NCBI GenBank assembly: GCA_902625475.1
Contig: CACOBR010000001.1
Coordinates: forward strand, 1-64,000
Direction of reading: 5' to 3'
Length of the DNA: 64,000 nucleotides
Source: an uncultured Alphaproteobacteria bacterium
GTDB lineage: Bacteria > Pseudomonadota > Alphaproteobacteria > Rhodobacterales > Rhodobacteraceae
Numbering within the stretch: position 1 is the stretch's first letter; each line of letters begins with the position of its first letter. Below the pieces are notes generated by a model that saw only the letters and a list, made by a program, of their open reading frames with translations, did not search any database and was not told where the DNA came from. Shown here piece by piece: positions 23,784 to 31,687 of the stretch. Made by a program: the position numbers and the translations under genes.

Positions 23784-24044
23784 ATTTTAGTAATCAGAAT
23801 ATTGTTAATAATTAGTTTTTCCATCATATTACATCCGATTTATTCAGAAAATATAAGTGAACATCAAAAGCTTGAGGAATGCCTTAGTGAATTTTATCAG
23901 GGACGTCCGAGAGACTATCCACCTAGGGCAGAGAAAAAAAAGATTTTAGTCTTTAAATCTCACAATGGTACTGAGTATCACCACATACAAGAATTGAGAG
24001 GGATGGAAGCAGTTTGTTATAAATTATTTTCACCTAAAAACTAA
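23784..24044 (+). CDS. exported small protein, possible ATT start
   Basis: AGGAG (23770-23774) is followed 9 bases later by ATT, then LVIRILLIISFSIILHPIYS, a full signal peptide with a positive charge. The first ordinary start, a TTG at 23802, lies 27 bases from AGGAG and would remove the charged part. The mature protein of about 60 residues is basic with two Cys (EECLSEFYQGRPRDYPPRAE ... MEAVCYKLF). ATT starts are rare but known (infC). A mutated ATG is the alternative. Family not recognised. Convergent to the gene at 24059. Confidence 0.5.
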   Translation: MLVIRILLIISFSIILHPIYSENISEHQKLEECLSEFYQGRPRDYPPRAEKKKILVFKSHNGTEYHHIQELRGMEAVCYKLFSPKN

Positions 24045-24058
24045 AATATAGAGTATTA

Positions 24059-24364
24059 CTATAGATAATCATTATAGTTCACAACAGGTCCTGAAAATGA
24101 GTGGAAACTTTCTCCGTCTTCATAAGGCTCTACATACACCCTCATCATTTCACTTACACGATTATCTCTATTCATAATATCAACAAAACTGTCAATGCTA
24201 TGGTGTAACCCAATTAGAGCAAATTCTCCAGTTCCTAAATCAATAATTTGATGCATTATATCATCAAAAGGGTAATCTCTTACATATTCAGCAAAAGCTT
24301 TAAATAAAGCCTCTGTTTGACCTTCTTTAGGCTTAAATCTCATACAATTTATCATACCTACCAT
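24059..24364 (-). CDS. small ferredoxin-like-fold protein, KPKEG type
   Basis: About 101 residues from the ATG following AGGAAAAATAAT (an upstream ATG overlaps this site). INCMRFKPKEGQTEALFKAF, then DLGTGEFALIGLHHSIDSFV and FSGPVVNYN, match the gene at 10717-11028 (KYKPKEG, DATGEYVQI, FSGIKI). No signal peptide. The fold assignment rests on this pattern. Located directly upstream (same strand) is a broken gene of a related subfamily at 24496-24816. Confidence 0.65.
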   Translation of the reverse strand: MVGMINCMRFKPKEGQTEALFKAFAEYVRDYPFDDIMHQIIDLGTGEFALIGLHHSIDSFVDIMNRDNRVSEMMRVYVEPYEDGESFHSFSGPVVNYNDYL

Positions 24365-24495
24365 ATTATTTTTCCTCATTTTTCAAATTTTTTTAAAATA
24401 GACATAGTTAAGAAAAATTTCAATTACTAGCATTATTACATTCATATAAACAACAATTGACCGAAAACCTTATTCTTCATTATAAATGCCTTTTT

Positions 24496-24816
24496 TTAAA
24501 ATTTTTGCACAATTATTCCTCTAGAACCAACAACTTTTCTATTAAAATCTTTAAAATAAGGCAATGTATGTTTATCTAAGATTTTTTGACAATCCTTATA
24601 AGCTTTTTCTCCTTTATATTCGAAAAGTATTCCAACACGAAATGCTCCTTCTTTATTTCAAATTTTTATTACCACCCTTCTAGCTAACCCTGCTTTTTTA
24701 AATTCTGCTATTACTTCTTTTGTATAAAAAGTATCGTGTTTTGAAATAAATAAATCTAATTCAGCTTTCGATATAAAATCTCTAGCATTATAGTTAATAA
24801 GGTTAACTTCAAACAA
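24496..24816 (-). pseudogene. ferredoxin-like-fold gene with TGA in place of Trp
   Basis: One frame reads FEVNLINYNARDFISKAELD ... ARRVVIKI, TGA (24658-24660), then NKEGAFRVGILFEYKGEKAY ... SRGIIVQKF and TAA. The paralogue at 703-969 has Trp at the stop position (SIWNKGDTF), so TGG became TGA. Nothing else in the frame is damaged, although the best start is a TTG without a ribosome-binding site. A recent pseudogene is most likely. Confidence 0.6.
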
Positions 24817-24959
24817 TTTTTATTATCCAAAATATAAAGATCTGCAGTTTTTATTTAATAATAAAAATTCAAAGTATTCTTAACCATTATGATATAATGT
24901 TTTTTATTGATTAAATAAAAAAATTTATTTTAAGACTAAAACAACCTACCTATCGAATT

Positions 24960-25541
24960 TTATTCAACAATTAATTGAGAAAACACCTTTTCCCACATAT
25001 GAGCTATTTTTTCATTATTTCCATCATAATTAGGATCTGAATATAGAAAATAAAGTCCTTTTGCTGCCCAAATAACTCCCAAATTATAAGATTCAAAAAA
25101 GAGTTTTTTTGCTAATTTAAAATCTTGAGTAACATCGTCTCCAAGATAAAATAAAGTAGCTAATGCAAATGCTGCGGCTGGATATCCCAATTCGTATGAT
25201 TTATTTAAATCAGATATTGCATCATTAATACTTCCAATCTTTAAAAATCCACGAGCTCTTTGAAGATAAAATCTTGAAATGTTATCAGAATTTTTTGCTT
25301 TTATTAAAGCATTTGTACAATTTATAATTATTTTTTTTGCATCAAGATCTTCAAATAAAACAGGTTTTGAAGTTTTTTTAGGGTCAGCTTCAAGAGCACC
25401 TAATTTATCACAAATGTTAATAGGGTATGCTTTATTAAATGAAAAAAATATTAAAACTACAATTGAAAATATTAAATAATTTTTCTTTTTGTTAAAGATA
25501 TAAACCCATAATTTTTCTATATATTTTTTATTGAATAGCAT
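24960..25541 (-). CDS. exported TPR/Sel1-like repeat protein
   Basis: 193 residues. An N-terminal basic stretch precedes a signal or anchor (NYLIFSIVVLIFFSFNKAYP). The mature part has Sel1/TPR-like helical hairpins: SDNISRFYLQRARGFLKIG, NDAISDLNKSYELGYPAAAF and ALATLFYLGDDVTQDFKLAK. Such proteins bind partners in the periplasm. The next gene upstream (25547-25984) also encodes an exported protein and ends 5 bases before this start, so they form an operon. No enzymatic motif is seen. Confidence 0.7.
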   Translation of the reverse strand: MLFNKKYIEKLWVYIFNKKKNYLIFSIVVLIFFSFNKAYPINICDKLGALEADPKKTSKPVLFEDLDAKKIIINCTNALIKAKNSDNISRFYLQRARGFLKIGSINDAISDLNKSYELGYPAAAFALATLFYLGDDVTQDFKLAKKLFFESYNLGVIWAAKGLYFLYSDPNYDGNNEKIAHMWEKVFSQLIVE

Positions 25542-25546
25542 TTTAT

Positions 25547-25984
25547 TTAATTATGATCACATGAATTATTATTACAGTTTAATAAAGAATTAGTTAGCTC
25601 ATCATATGAAGAATATGTCATACATTTACCTTTTTTATAATTTCCGAATCTTAAACTATTTGTATTTATTATTAAGTTTCTATTTCCCCAAAAAAATCTT
25701 AGTTTCAATAAATATTTATCTTCTAGTTTGTAAGAATTATTATTTAGTATAATTATATCATTATCTTCTAAACCAATTAGCTTATAATTGTTTGTATCTA
25801 TCCAAATAAAAAAGGCATTTTCAAACTTTGCATGTTCATCTGTAAAATCACATTTAAATCCAGTATGTACTATTTTATTTACTATTTCCGCTTTTGAGGG
25901 TAATAGCAAAATAAAATTTGAAGCAGTTATTATAAAAAATGTTACAAAAACTGTTGTTGCAACTATGATTTTATTACTTGTCAT
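25547..25984 (-). CDS. exported hypothetical protein, 145 residues
   Basis: The N-terminal segment IIVATTVFVTFFIITASNFI is a signal peptide or anchor, followed at SKAEIVNKIVHTGFKCDFTD by a periplasmic domain. Repeated short beta-strand-like stretches (FFIWIDTNNYKLIGLEDNDI) and four Cys near the C-terminal half (KCMTYSS, NCNNNSCDH) suggest a disulfide-bonded beta protein. It is the first gene of a pair with the Sel1-like protein. Family not recognised. Confidence 0.6.
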   Translation of the reverse strand: MTSNKIIVATTVFVTFFIITASNFILLLPSKAEIVNKIVHTGFKCDFTDEHAKFENAFFIWIDTNNYKLIGLEDNDIIILNNNSYKLEDKYLLKLRFFWGNRNLIINTNSLRFGNYKKGKCMTYSSYDELTNSLLNCNNNSCDHN

Positions 25985-26122
25985 TTTTTTAAGTTAAAGT
26001 TTTTCTGAATACATTTATAATATTCTTTCAATATATTTGACTTCTATAAATTTTAAATAATTACTAAAATTTAAAAGATATACAGAAACTATTAACAATT
26101 TTAGTTATAAAAATTTTATTAT

Positions 26123-26506
26123 CTAATTTTTTTTAAGCTTAATAAACGTTATTAGAGATAAAATAGCTATAAAACCAGTTCCAATGATAGGTGGGATAGC
26201 AGAAATTTTTCCTAAAATATGTAAGATTAAGTTAGTTAGAAATATGGCGCTAAATGCTATTGTATAGCCTCTCATTACTATTTTTTGAAACTCAGTTCCT
26301 TCAATATTTCTTATATGAAATGAAATGGTAGCTACTGCAAAAATTACACTTGCCAAGGCATATCTAAGAGTTACTAAATCATTAAAGCCTTGCCCCTCAG
26401 AATTGGGAAATTGTTCACTTGTCACAAATTCAGGCGCAAAAAACATACCTAAAGAAAAAAACAGTGCTATGATGGTTGCTACAGTTAAAGTTAATTTGGG
26501 CGTCAT
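26123..26506 (-). CDS. four-TM membrane protein
   Basis: 127 residues with spans at about 5-23, 46-64, 76-96 and 102-122. The pattern, with GMFFAPEFVTSEQFPNSEGQ between spans 1 and 2 and RYALASVIFAVATISF in span 2, resembles small four-helix proteins of the DUF4345 type, a likeness seen by eye only. The ATG follows ATGAGAAAATA without a strong ribosome-binding site. It stands alone, divergent to the small lipoprotein at 26634. Confidence 0.6.
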   Translation of the reverse strand: MTPKLTLTVATIIALFFSLGMFFAPEFVTSEQFPNSEGQGFNDLVTLRYALASVIFAVATISFHIRNIEGTEFQKIVMRGYTIAFSAIFLTNLILHILGKISAIPPIIGTGFIAILSLITFIKLKKN

Positions 26507-26633
26507 TATTTTCTCATAATGTTTAATATTTAATTCTTTATTAATATAAAATAGTATGAAAATAAATATACTATTTTAAAGTTAATTTATACAAAAAAAA
26601 TATTCTATATTTGAAGAAAAATAAGGAAACAAT

Positions 26634-26726
26634 ATGACTGACTTTAGTTTAAGATGTAAATTATTAATGTTTTTTACTATTATGCTACTCTCTGCTTGTA
26701 ATGACAGTAGTGGTGGTATTTATTAA
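26634..26726 (+). CDS. 30-residue lipoprotein
   Basis: MTDFSLRCKLLMFFTIMLLS then AC and a short tail NDSSGGIY: a complete lipoprotein signal with lipobox LLSAC and almost no mature chain. AAGGAAAC lies 5 bases upstream. It is similar in form to entericidin-like or lysis-type lipopeptides, which are also only a lipidated stub, but no sequence family is recognised. Confidence 0.5.
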   Translation: MTDFSLRCKLLMFFTIMLLSACNDSSGGIY

Positions 26727-26899
26727 ATGTTCATTTTAGAAGGGTGGAAGATGCAAGATATTTATTCAAAATGGTAAATATTTATTTTCATTGCTATATT
26801 GTTGCATAAGCTTGTTATGAACACTTTAAGCATATTCTGAAGATTTAAATTGTTTTGACTAAAGATATAAGTTTTATAAAAATAAACGGTTTTAATATT

Positions 26900-27334
26900 T
26901 TAAGCTTTACTTCCTCGTAGTGCGAAAAATAATCCACCAACCCATAACAAAACATGCAAGTTATCGTAAAGTAATATATCTAACAAGCTTTCTGGCTCAC
27001 CAATCCATATAACTCCAGTTGTAATACAACCAATTGTAAATCCACTAAATCTTGTTATTAAATCACCAAAAATTTGTAAATTCTGAAAGGACTTGATGTT
27101 CAACAATCCACCAAAAATCAATCCTAAACCAGCACCTAATTCGCCATGTGCAACTACCCACCAAGTTAAGTATGATAAACCATATGACTCAGCTTCTGAA
27201 GGGTCCAACGGTAACTTCATTAAACCTTGTTGGATAAAAATTACTGCTAACGGTATTCTTAATAACCAATGAGATAAGCAAAATTCAGGTATATTCTTTA
27301 TAGTGTTACTTAGAATTGAGTTTAATGCAAACAT
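26900..27334 (-). CDS. DoxX-family membrane protein
   Basis: 144 residues with four membrane spans. LLRIPLAVIFIQQGLMKLP and VVAHGELGAGLGLIFGGLL are the two diagnostic DoxX stretches (RxxLGxxFxxxGxxKL, ExxxGxxLxxG). The later spans are ITRFSGFTIGCITTGVIW and NLHVLLWVGGLFFALRG. DoxX proteins occur in membrane oxidoreductase complexes and in thiosulfate:quinone oxidoreductase; which applies here is unknown. Upstream is GGAGGTATTT just before the ATG, a strong ribosome-binding site. Single gene. Confidence 0.8.
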   Translation of the reverse strand: MFALNSILSNTIKNIPEFCLSHWLLRIPLAVIFIQQGLMKLPLDPSEAESYGLSYLTWWVVAHGELGAGLGLIFGGLLNIKSFQNLQIFGDLITRFSGFTIGCITTGVIWIGEPESLLDILLYDNLHVLLWVGGLFFALRGSKA

Positions 27335-27442
27335 GTTAAATACCTCCGATCTGAGACATATATATGATGTTATCTAATATTTGGAATGACTATTTTTGTC
27401 GCAGTTGTACTAAATCAATTATCAAAGACATTAATCTAAAAT

Positions 27443-28324
27443 TTAATTCTTTTTATACTTATCAGCGTAAATTCCAACAAAAACTCCAAATATAACTAAA
27501 ATGGATGATAAAAAGGAAAGATAAGTTAATTTTTCATCTAAAAATGATATACTTAGAGCAAGAGCTATCACAGGAACAAGTAACTGAACAAGGGCTGCTA
27601 TAGTTTTTTCAAGATAAGGCAAAATAGTATACCATAATGAATATCCAAGACCAGACATTACAGCACCTGAGCATATAGCTAAAAATATTCCAAAATATGT
27701 TAAATTTATGTTTTCAGGATAAATAACGAAACTTATCATTACAATAGGAATAGTAAAAATGAAATTTGACATTGTTGTTGTTAATGGATTTTTACTTTTT
27801 GTTCCACTTACAGAATATATACCCCAACCTAAAGCTGCCATTAACATCAGAATTATTCCATTCATTGGTTGAGATGAATTAAGATTAAATGGAAAAAATA
27901 ATAGTATAATTCCTATCATCGCTGCAATCATACCAATCCAATTGAATAAAGTAGGTCGCTGTTTGGTCAGGATAGATGAAGTAAACATTACTACTTGAAC
28001 ACCTCCAAATAAAATAATTGATCCTATTCCAGCTTCTAAAAAAATATAAGCATAGTGAAAACCAACCATATATAAAGACAATCCAATTACACCCTGTAAA
28101 TTAGGTTTAATATTTATGACAGGATAAAGTCCAAAACGGAAAAAAACTAAAATTATTAAAATGATTGATCCACTTATTAATCTTATTAAAGAAAAATATG
28201 ACGGACCTATTTCTTGATTGGCAATAGCAACGCGTGCTAATAAAGAGTTTGCAGCAAAAGCTGACATAGTTAAAATAACAAAAAAAACTAGCCTTCCAAT
28301 TTTAAAGTTTTTTTCAGACGACAT
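27443..28324 (-). CDS. EamA/DMT-family transporter
   Basis: 293 residues with ten membrane spans in two EamA repeats. FAANSLLARVAIANQEIGPS opens repeat 1, and GWGIYSVSGTKSKNPLTTTM followed by SGLGYSLWYTILPYLEKTIA belongs to repeat 2. The phrase ALVQLLVPVIALALSISFLDE is the typical penultimate helix with its acidic end. Probable exporter of a small metabolite. It is 60 bases downstream of surE on the same strand and may share its transcript. Confidence 0.85.
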   Translation of the reverse strand: MSSEKNFKIGRLVFFVILTMSAFAANSLLARVAIANQEIGPSYFSLIRLISGSIILIILVFFRFGLYPVINIKPNLQGVIGLSLYMVGFHYAYIFLEAGIGSIILFGGVQVVMFTSSILTKQRPTLFNWIGMIAAMIGIILLFFPFNLNSSQPMNGIILMLMAALGWGIYSVSGTKSKNPLTTTMSNFIFTIPIVMISFVIYPENINLTYFGIFLAICSGAVMSGLGYSLWYTILPYLEKTIAALVQLLVPVIALALSISFLDEKLTYLSFLSSILVIFGVFVGIYADKYKKN

Positions 28325-28383
28325 TTTTTATAAGATATTTTTTTTATTAGAAAATTAAGGTCAATTATATAATTTATTACCAA

Positions 28384-29172
28384 TTAGCTGAAAATTTTTA
28401 TTAACTTTTTATTTTTTTCTTTCCAGCTAAGATCAGTTTTTAAAGCTGAAATTGTAATAAAGCTTTTATCAAGATAGTACTCGTCTATCTTTTTAAAACT
28501 TTTTGAATTTTGTTTGTTATGTCTTACCCACAAAAAATTTCTTTCAGTTGATTTTGATTGTGGAACCATCTCAAAAGTTGCTTTTTTTCTTTTTCCAGAA
28601 TTACATATTTTAATACCTTTTACCTCTTTAGTAGAGCATGAAGGGAAGTTTATATTATAAAAACCCATGAACTCTGAATTAGAAAAAGGATTATCTTTTA
28701 AAATCTTTTTACAAATATTTAGGCCATATTTTGTAGCACATTTAAATGGATTATTTGATGAATAGGTTTCTTTTGAATATTGCTGACTAAGTGCAATAGA
28801 TTTTATTCCATTCAATGCGCCCTCCATGGCTGCACCAACTGTTCCCGAATATAAAATGTCATCAGCTATATTCCTTCCCATGTTTACACCTGATATAATC
28901 AAGTCAGGTTTTTTATCTTTCATAACATAATTTATTCCTGCTAGTACGCAATCTGCGGGTGTTCCTTCTAGAGCATATTTATTATTACTGATTTTTTGAA
29001 TTAATGATGGTCTAACAAAAGATATACTATGAGATACTCCAGATTTTTCAGTCGTTGGGGCTATTATAGTAATACATCCTTTTTTTTTTTGTATAAGTGA
29101 TTTTGCTATGTTATAAGCTACATCAAGCCCAGGTGCATTTATTCCGTCATCATTAGTAATTAAAATCTGCAT
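28384..29172 (-). CDS. surE: 5'/3'-nucleotidase SurE
   Basis: 262 residues. ILITNDDGINAPGL is the metal-binding NDDG motif at the extreme N-terminus, followed by PTTEKSGVSHSISF and the signature SGVNMGRNIADDILYSGTVG. SurE removes phosphate from 5' and 3' nucleoside monophosphates in stress and stationary phase. AAGGAAT precedes the ATG. Length agrees with the family. In many proteobacteria surE lies by pcm and rpoS, but here it is followed by a DMT transporter. Confidence 0.93.
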   Translation of the reverse strand: MQILITNDDGINAPGLDVAYNIAKSLIQKKKGCITIIAPTTEKSGVSHSISFVRPSLIQKISNNKYALEGTPADCVLAGINYVMKDKKPDLIISGVNMGRNIADDILYSGTVGAAMEGALNGIKSIALSQQYSKETYSSNNPFKCATKYGLNICKKILKDNPFSNSEFMGFYNINFPSCSTKEVKGIKICNSGKRKKATFEMVPQSKSTERNFLWVRHNKQNSKSFKKIDEYYLDKSFITISALKTDLSWKEKNKKLIKIFS

Positions 29173-29535
29173 TAATTATTCCTTTAATTGAATTCAATAT
29201 TTCTTTTATGATTTAAATTGTATTAAGTAATATTTTTTTTGAAGAATTATCAAATTTCTATTTAAATACTCTCAAACATGGAATGATCACATTCAAATCT
29301 GACATTTAATATCTCAATGAATTAATCTTATACTTTAAAAAAAAATAGGAAAGATCGTATTTAATATTTAAGTTATTTTTTTAAAGATTTTTCAGATTAA
29401 AAACCTAGCATAAACAATACATTATTTAAAAAAACTTATGAATTTTAAGTTTTCTTTTCTTGTTTGGAAGATTTTTTATAATACAAATGTAATAATTACA
29501 ATCTATGTCACTTTAAATTTGTTAGGAGAATATTA
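29173..29535. other. 363-base spacer
   Basis: Very AT-rich, no gene or clear hairpin seen. It separates surE (minus) from a small plus-strand membrane gene and so should hold both promoters; a TAGGAG just before 29536 is the ribosome-binding site of the latter. Confidence 0.4.
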
Positions 29536-29715
29536 ATGAAGCAGAATATAATTATTTCATTATTACTTGTTTTAGTAATTCTACAGCTTGTGAGTGTAAA
29601 GTTTTCACATGATAATAGTTATAGATTGAGCTCTATTGTAAAACACTCGGCAAATACCTCAAATGACATTAATTACATTTTAAATTTTGGTATTAAGTCA
29701 AAAGACAACAATTAA
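29536..29715 (+). CDS. 59-residue membrane-anchored protein
   Basis: MKQNIIISLLLVLVILQLVS is a single hydrophobic anchor; the rest is a polar tail (DNSYRLSSIVKHSANTSNDI). TAGGAG lies 8 bases before the ATG. The gene at 30269 shares the opening MKQNxIIxLLL and overall plan, so the two are paralogues flanking the cold-shock gene. The tail is probably periplasmic and helical. Function unknown. Confidence 0.55.
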   Translation: MKQNIIISLLLVLVILQLVSVKFSHDNSYRLSSIVKHSANTSNDINYILNFGIKSKDNN

Positions 29716-29934
29716 ATACTTTGTTAATCAATTTAAGATTTTTGTGAAATATTAATATTTTCTTAATTGTAAGTTAATAACCAATAGCAAAAAAAACTTT
29801 CAAATCTAAATCTTATATTTTAGACATAGACAATTTATTAAATTACAGTATTAGTATTGTTATGTTTTTTCTTTATATTAACAAATATAGAGAAAGTTGA
29901 TTTTTTTCTAATATTGATTAATAGAGGTTATAAA

Positions 29935-30141
29935 ATGGCAAATGGAAAGATTAAATGGTTTAATCCCAAGAAAGGGTATGGATTTATTGAACCCGAAGAT
30001 GGAGACAAAGACGTTTTTATTCATATAAGTGCTCTTGAAAAAGCAGGTATAAAATTTTTAAATGAAAACCAAAAAATATCTTATGAAGTCAATCAAACTA
30101 AAGGTAAATTATCAGCTGGTAATATAAAACTTTTAGACTAG
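29935..30141 (+). CDS. cspA: cold-shock domain protein
   Basis: 68 residues from the ATG preceded by AGAGGTTATAAA. KIKWFNPKKGYGFIEPEDGD contains RNP-1 (KGYGFI), and KDVFIHISALE is RNP-2 (VFIH), so it binds single-stranded RNA and DNA through a five-strand barrel. Length is that of a single-domain Csp. The long upstream region (about 220 bases after the preceding gene) leaves room for the structured 5' leader that often controls csp genes, but no specific element was identified. An upstream in-frame extension is not used. Confidence 0.92.
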   Translation: MANGKIKWFNPKKGYGFIEPEDGDKDVFIHISALEKAGIKFLNENQKISYEVNQTKGKLSAGNIKLLD

Positions 30142-30268
30142 TTATTTTATGAAATTTATTTTTTATATTTGAATTTTTTTAAAATTATTTTTTAATTTAT
30201 TCTTCTTTTTTTTATGAAATAATATATCAAAATATTATTTTCATTTTGATTTTTTGAAGGAATAAATT

Positions 30269-30469
30269 ATGAAACAAAACACAATAATTTTGTTATTATT
30301 TGCATTATTAACTACACAGGTTGTAGATATATTTCAAATGGAAAAAAAACTTTATCCAATTATAGATGACATAAGAATAGAGCTAGATGAAGTGAATGCT
30401 CATCTAAAAAAAATAGATATAAGTAATGATAGTAATATTTTTTTGGAACTCCTGAAAAAAGCACTGTAG
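30269..30469 (+). CDS. 66-residue membrane-anchored protein
   Basis: MKQNTIILLLFALLTTQVVD is an N-terminal anchor, then an acidic coiled-coil-like tail (YPIIDDIRIELDEVNAHLKK). GAAGGAA stands about 7 bases before the ATG. A paralogue with the same opening lies at 29536, on the other side of the cold-shock gene. The tail differs, so the shared part is the anchor. Family not recognised. Confidence 0.55.
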   Translation: MKQNTIILLLFALLTTQVVDIFQMEKKLYPIIDDIRIELDEVNAHLKKIDISNDSNIFLELLKKAL

Positions 30470-30515
30470 ATATTAAAGTAAAATTCTCACATTATTGAAT
30501 TAAAATTATTAATTG

Positions 30516-30545
30516 TTGCAAACTTTATTTTATCTACACTATATA
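30516..30545 (+). promoter_or_regulatory. candidate promoter of the MetE-like gene
   Basis: TTGCAA (30516-30521), an 18-base spacer, then TATATA (30540-30545) approximates a housekeeping -35/-10 pair, 54 bases before the start of the MetE-like gene. In such AT-rich DNA a chance match is possible. Confidence 0.35.
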
Positions 30546-30598
30546 TATAATCGAATTATCCTAGATCTGTAATTTTTAGGGAGTTATTTATTAAAAAA

Positions 30599-31666
30599 AT
30601 GTCTTTAATTACAACTGTAGTAGGGTCATTCCCCAAGCCTAGTTATGTACCAATTGAGGATTGGTTTGATGCTGCCAGAAAAAGAAAGGGGATGAATACG
30701 TCAGAAGTTACAAGGCTTTATACTGATTATAAAAAAAAACAAAATCACAGCCACGAAAAATTGTTCGTTAAAGCAGCAGCAGAAATTATTGATCTGCAAA
30801 TAAAAGCAGGGATTACAATACCAACAGATGGCGAAGTCCGACGTGAAAATTATATTCACTACCATTGTCGTTTTCTAAATGGGTTTGATTTTGATAATTT
30901 GGAATTTCGAATATGGAGAGATGGTGCCTATGAATCTTTCTTACCTGCAATTAGAAATAAAGTCTCTCATAGTGGCAACATTTATTCTGTTCATGATTTC
31001 AAAAGTAGTCAAACAGTATCTCCGGTTCCTTTAAAATTCACACTACCTGGTCCATTGACCATAATGGATACTGCAGTTGATTGCTGTTATTTTGATAGAC
31101 CAAAATTAAATAAGGATATTGCTGACACTGTAAATAAAGAAATATTAGCATTAGCAGAAGCTGGTTGTACTTACATCCAAGTAGATGAGCCTCTTTTTGC
31201 TCGACAAGTTAATGATGCCTTATCATTTGGGATGGAAGGTTTAGATCGTTGCTTCCATAAAGTCCCTAAGAATATCACAAAAATTGTACACATGTGCTGT
31301 GGTTATCCTGATTATGTTGATGATATAAATTATAAAAAAGCTAATCCTGAGAGTTATTTCATTTTAGCAGACCACATTGACAAACTATCAATTGATCAGG
31401 TTTCCATTGAAGATGCACATTGTTGTAATGACTTAAAGTTATTGGATCATTTTGAAAATTCTACAGTAATTTTAGGATTAATTGCTATTGCAAAGAGTCA
31501 AATAGAAAAAGTTGATGAAGTTGAAGATCGCATTAAAAAAGCCTTAAATCATATTGAGAAAAAGCGATTAGTAATTGCCCCTGATTGTGGATTAGGCCTT
31601 TTAAACTCAAAACTTGCAGAAGCAAAATTAAAAGTCATGTGCGAAGCTGCTTCTAGAATTAAATAA
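30599..31666 (+). CDS. core MetE-like (cobalamin-independent methionine synthase C-domain) methyltransferase
   Basis: 355 residues, corresponding only to the catalytic C-terminal half of MetE (full MetE is about 750). TTVVGSFPKP is the usual opening, FTLPGPLTIMDTAVDCCYF the substrate region, YIQVDEPLFARQVND the middle, and KIVHMCCGYP carries the zinc-binding His and Cys, with a late Cys in VIAPDCGLGLL. The zinc site is complete, so it should transfer a methyl group to a thiol. Core MetE proteins often use a donor other than folate. AGGGAG lies upstream. Single gene. Confidence 0.88.
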   Translation: MSLITTVVGSFPKPSYVPIEDWFDAARKRKGMNTSEVTRLYTDYKKKQNHSHEKLFVKAAAEIIDLQIKAGITIPTDGEVRRENYIHYHCRFLNGFDFDNLEFRIWRDGAYESFLPAIRNKVSHSGNIYSVHDFKSSQTVSPVPLKFTLPGPLTIMDTAVDCCYFDRPKLNKDIADTVNKEILALAEAGCTYIQVDEPLFARQVNDALSFGMEGLDRCFHKVPKNITKIVHMCCGYPDYVDDINYKKANPESYFILADHIDKLSIDQVSIEDAHCCNDLKLLDHFENSTVILGLIAIAKSQIEKVDEVEDRIKKALNHIEKKRLVIAPDCGLGLLNSKLAEAKLKVMCEAASRIK

Positions 31667-31687
31667 ATTTATTTATAAAACAATTTA

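Noticed and set aside
5409-24816. Genetic code with TGA read as Trp
   Set aside because: Long genes are rich in TGG and free of internal TGA, and TGA ends real genes (deaminase at 49698 with a coupled start, aminotransferase at 32661, DUF3147 at 14249), so the three interrupted frames are better seen as pseudogenes.
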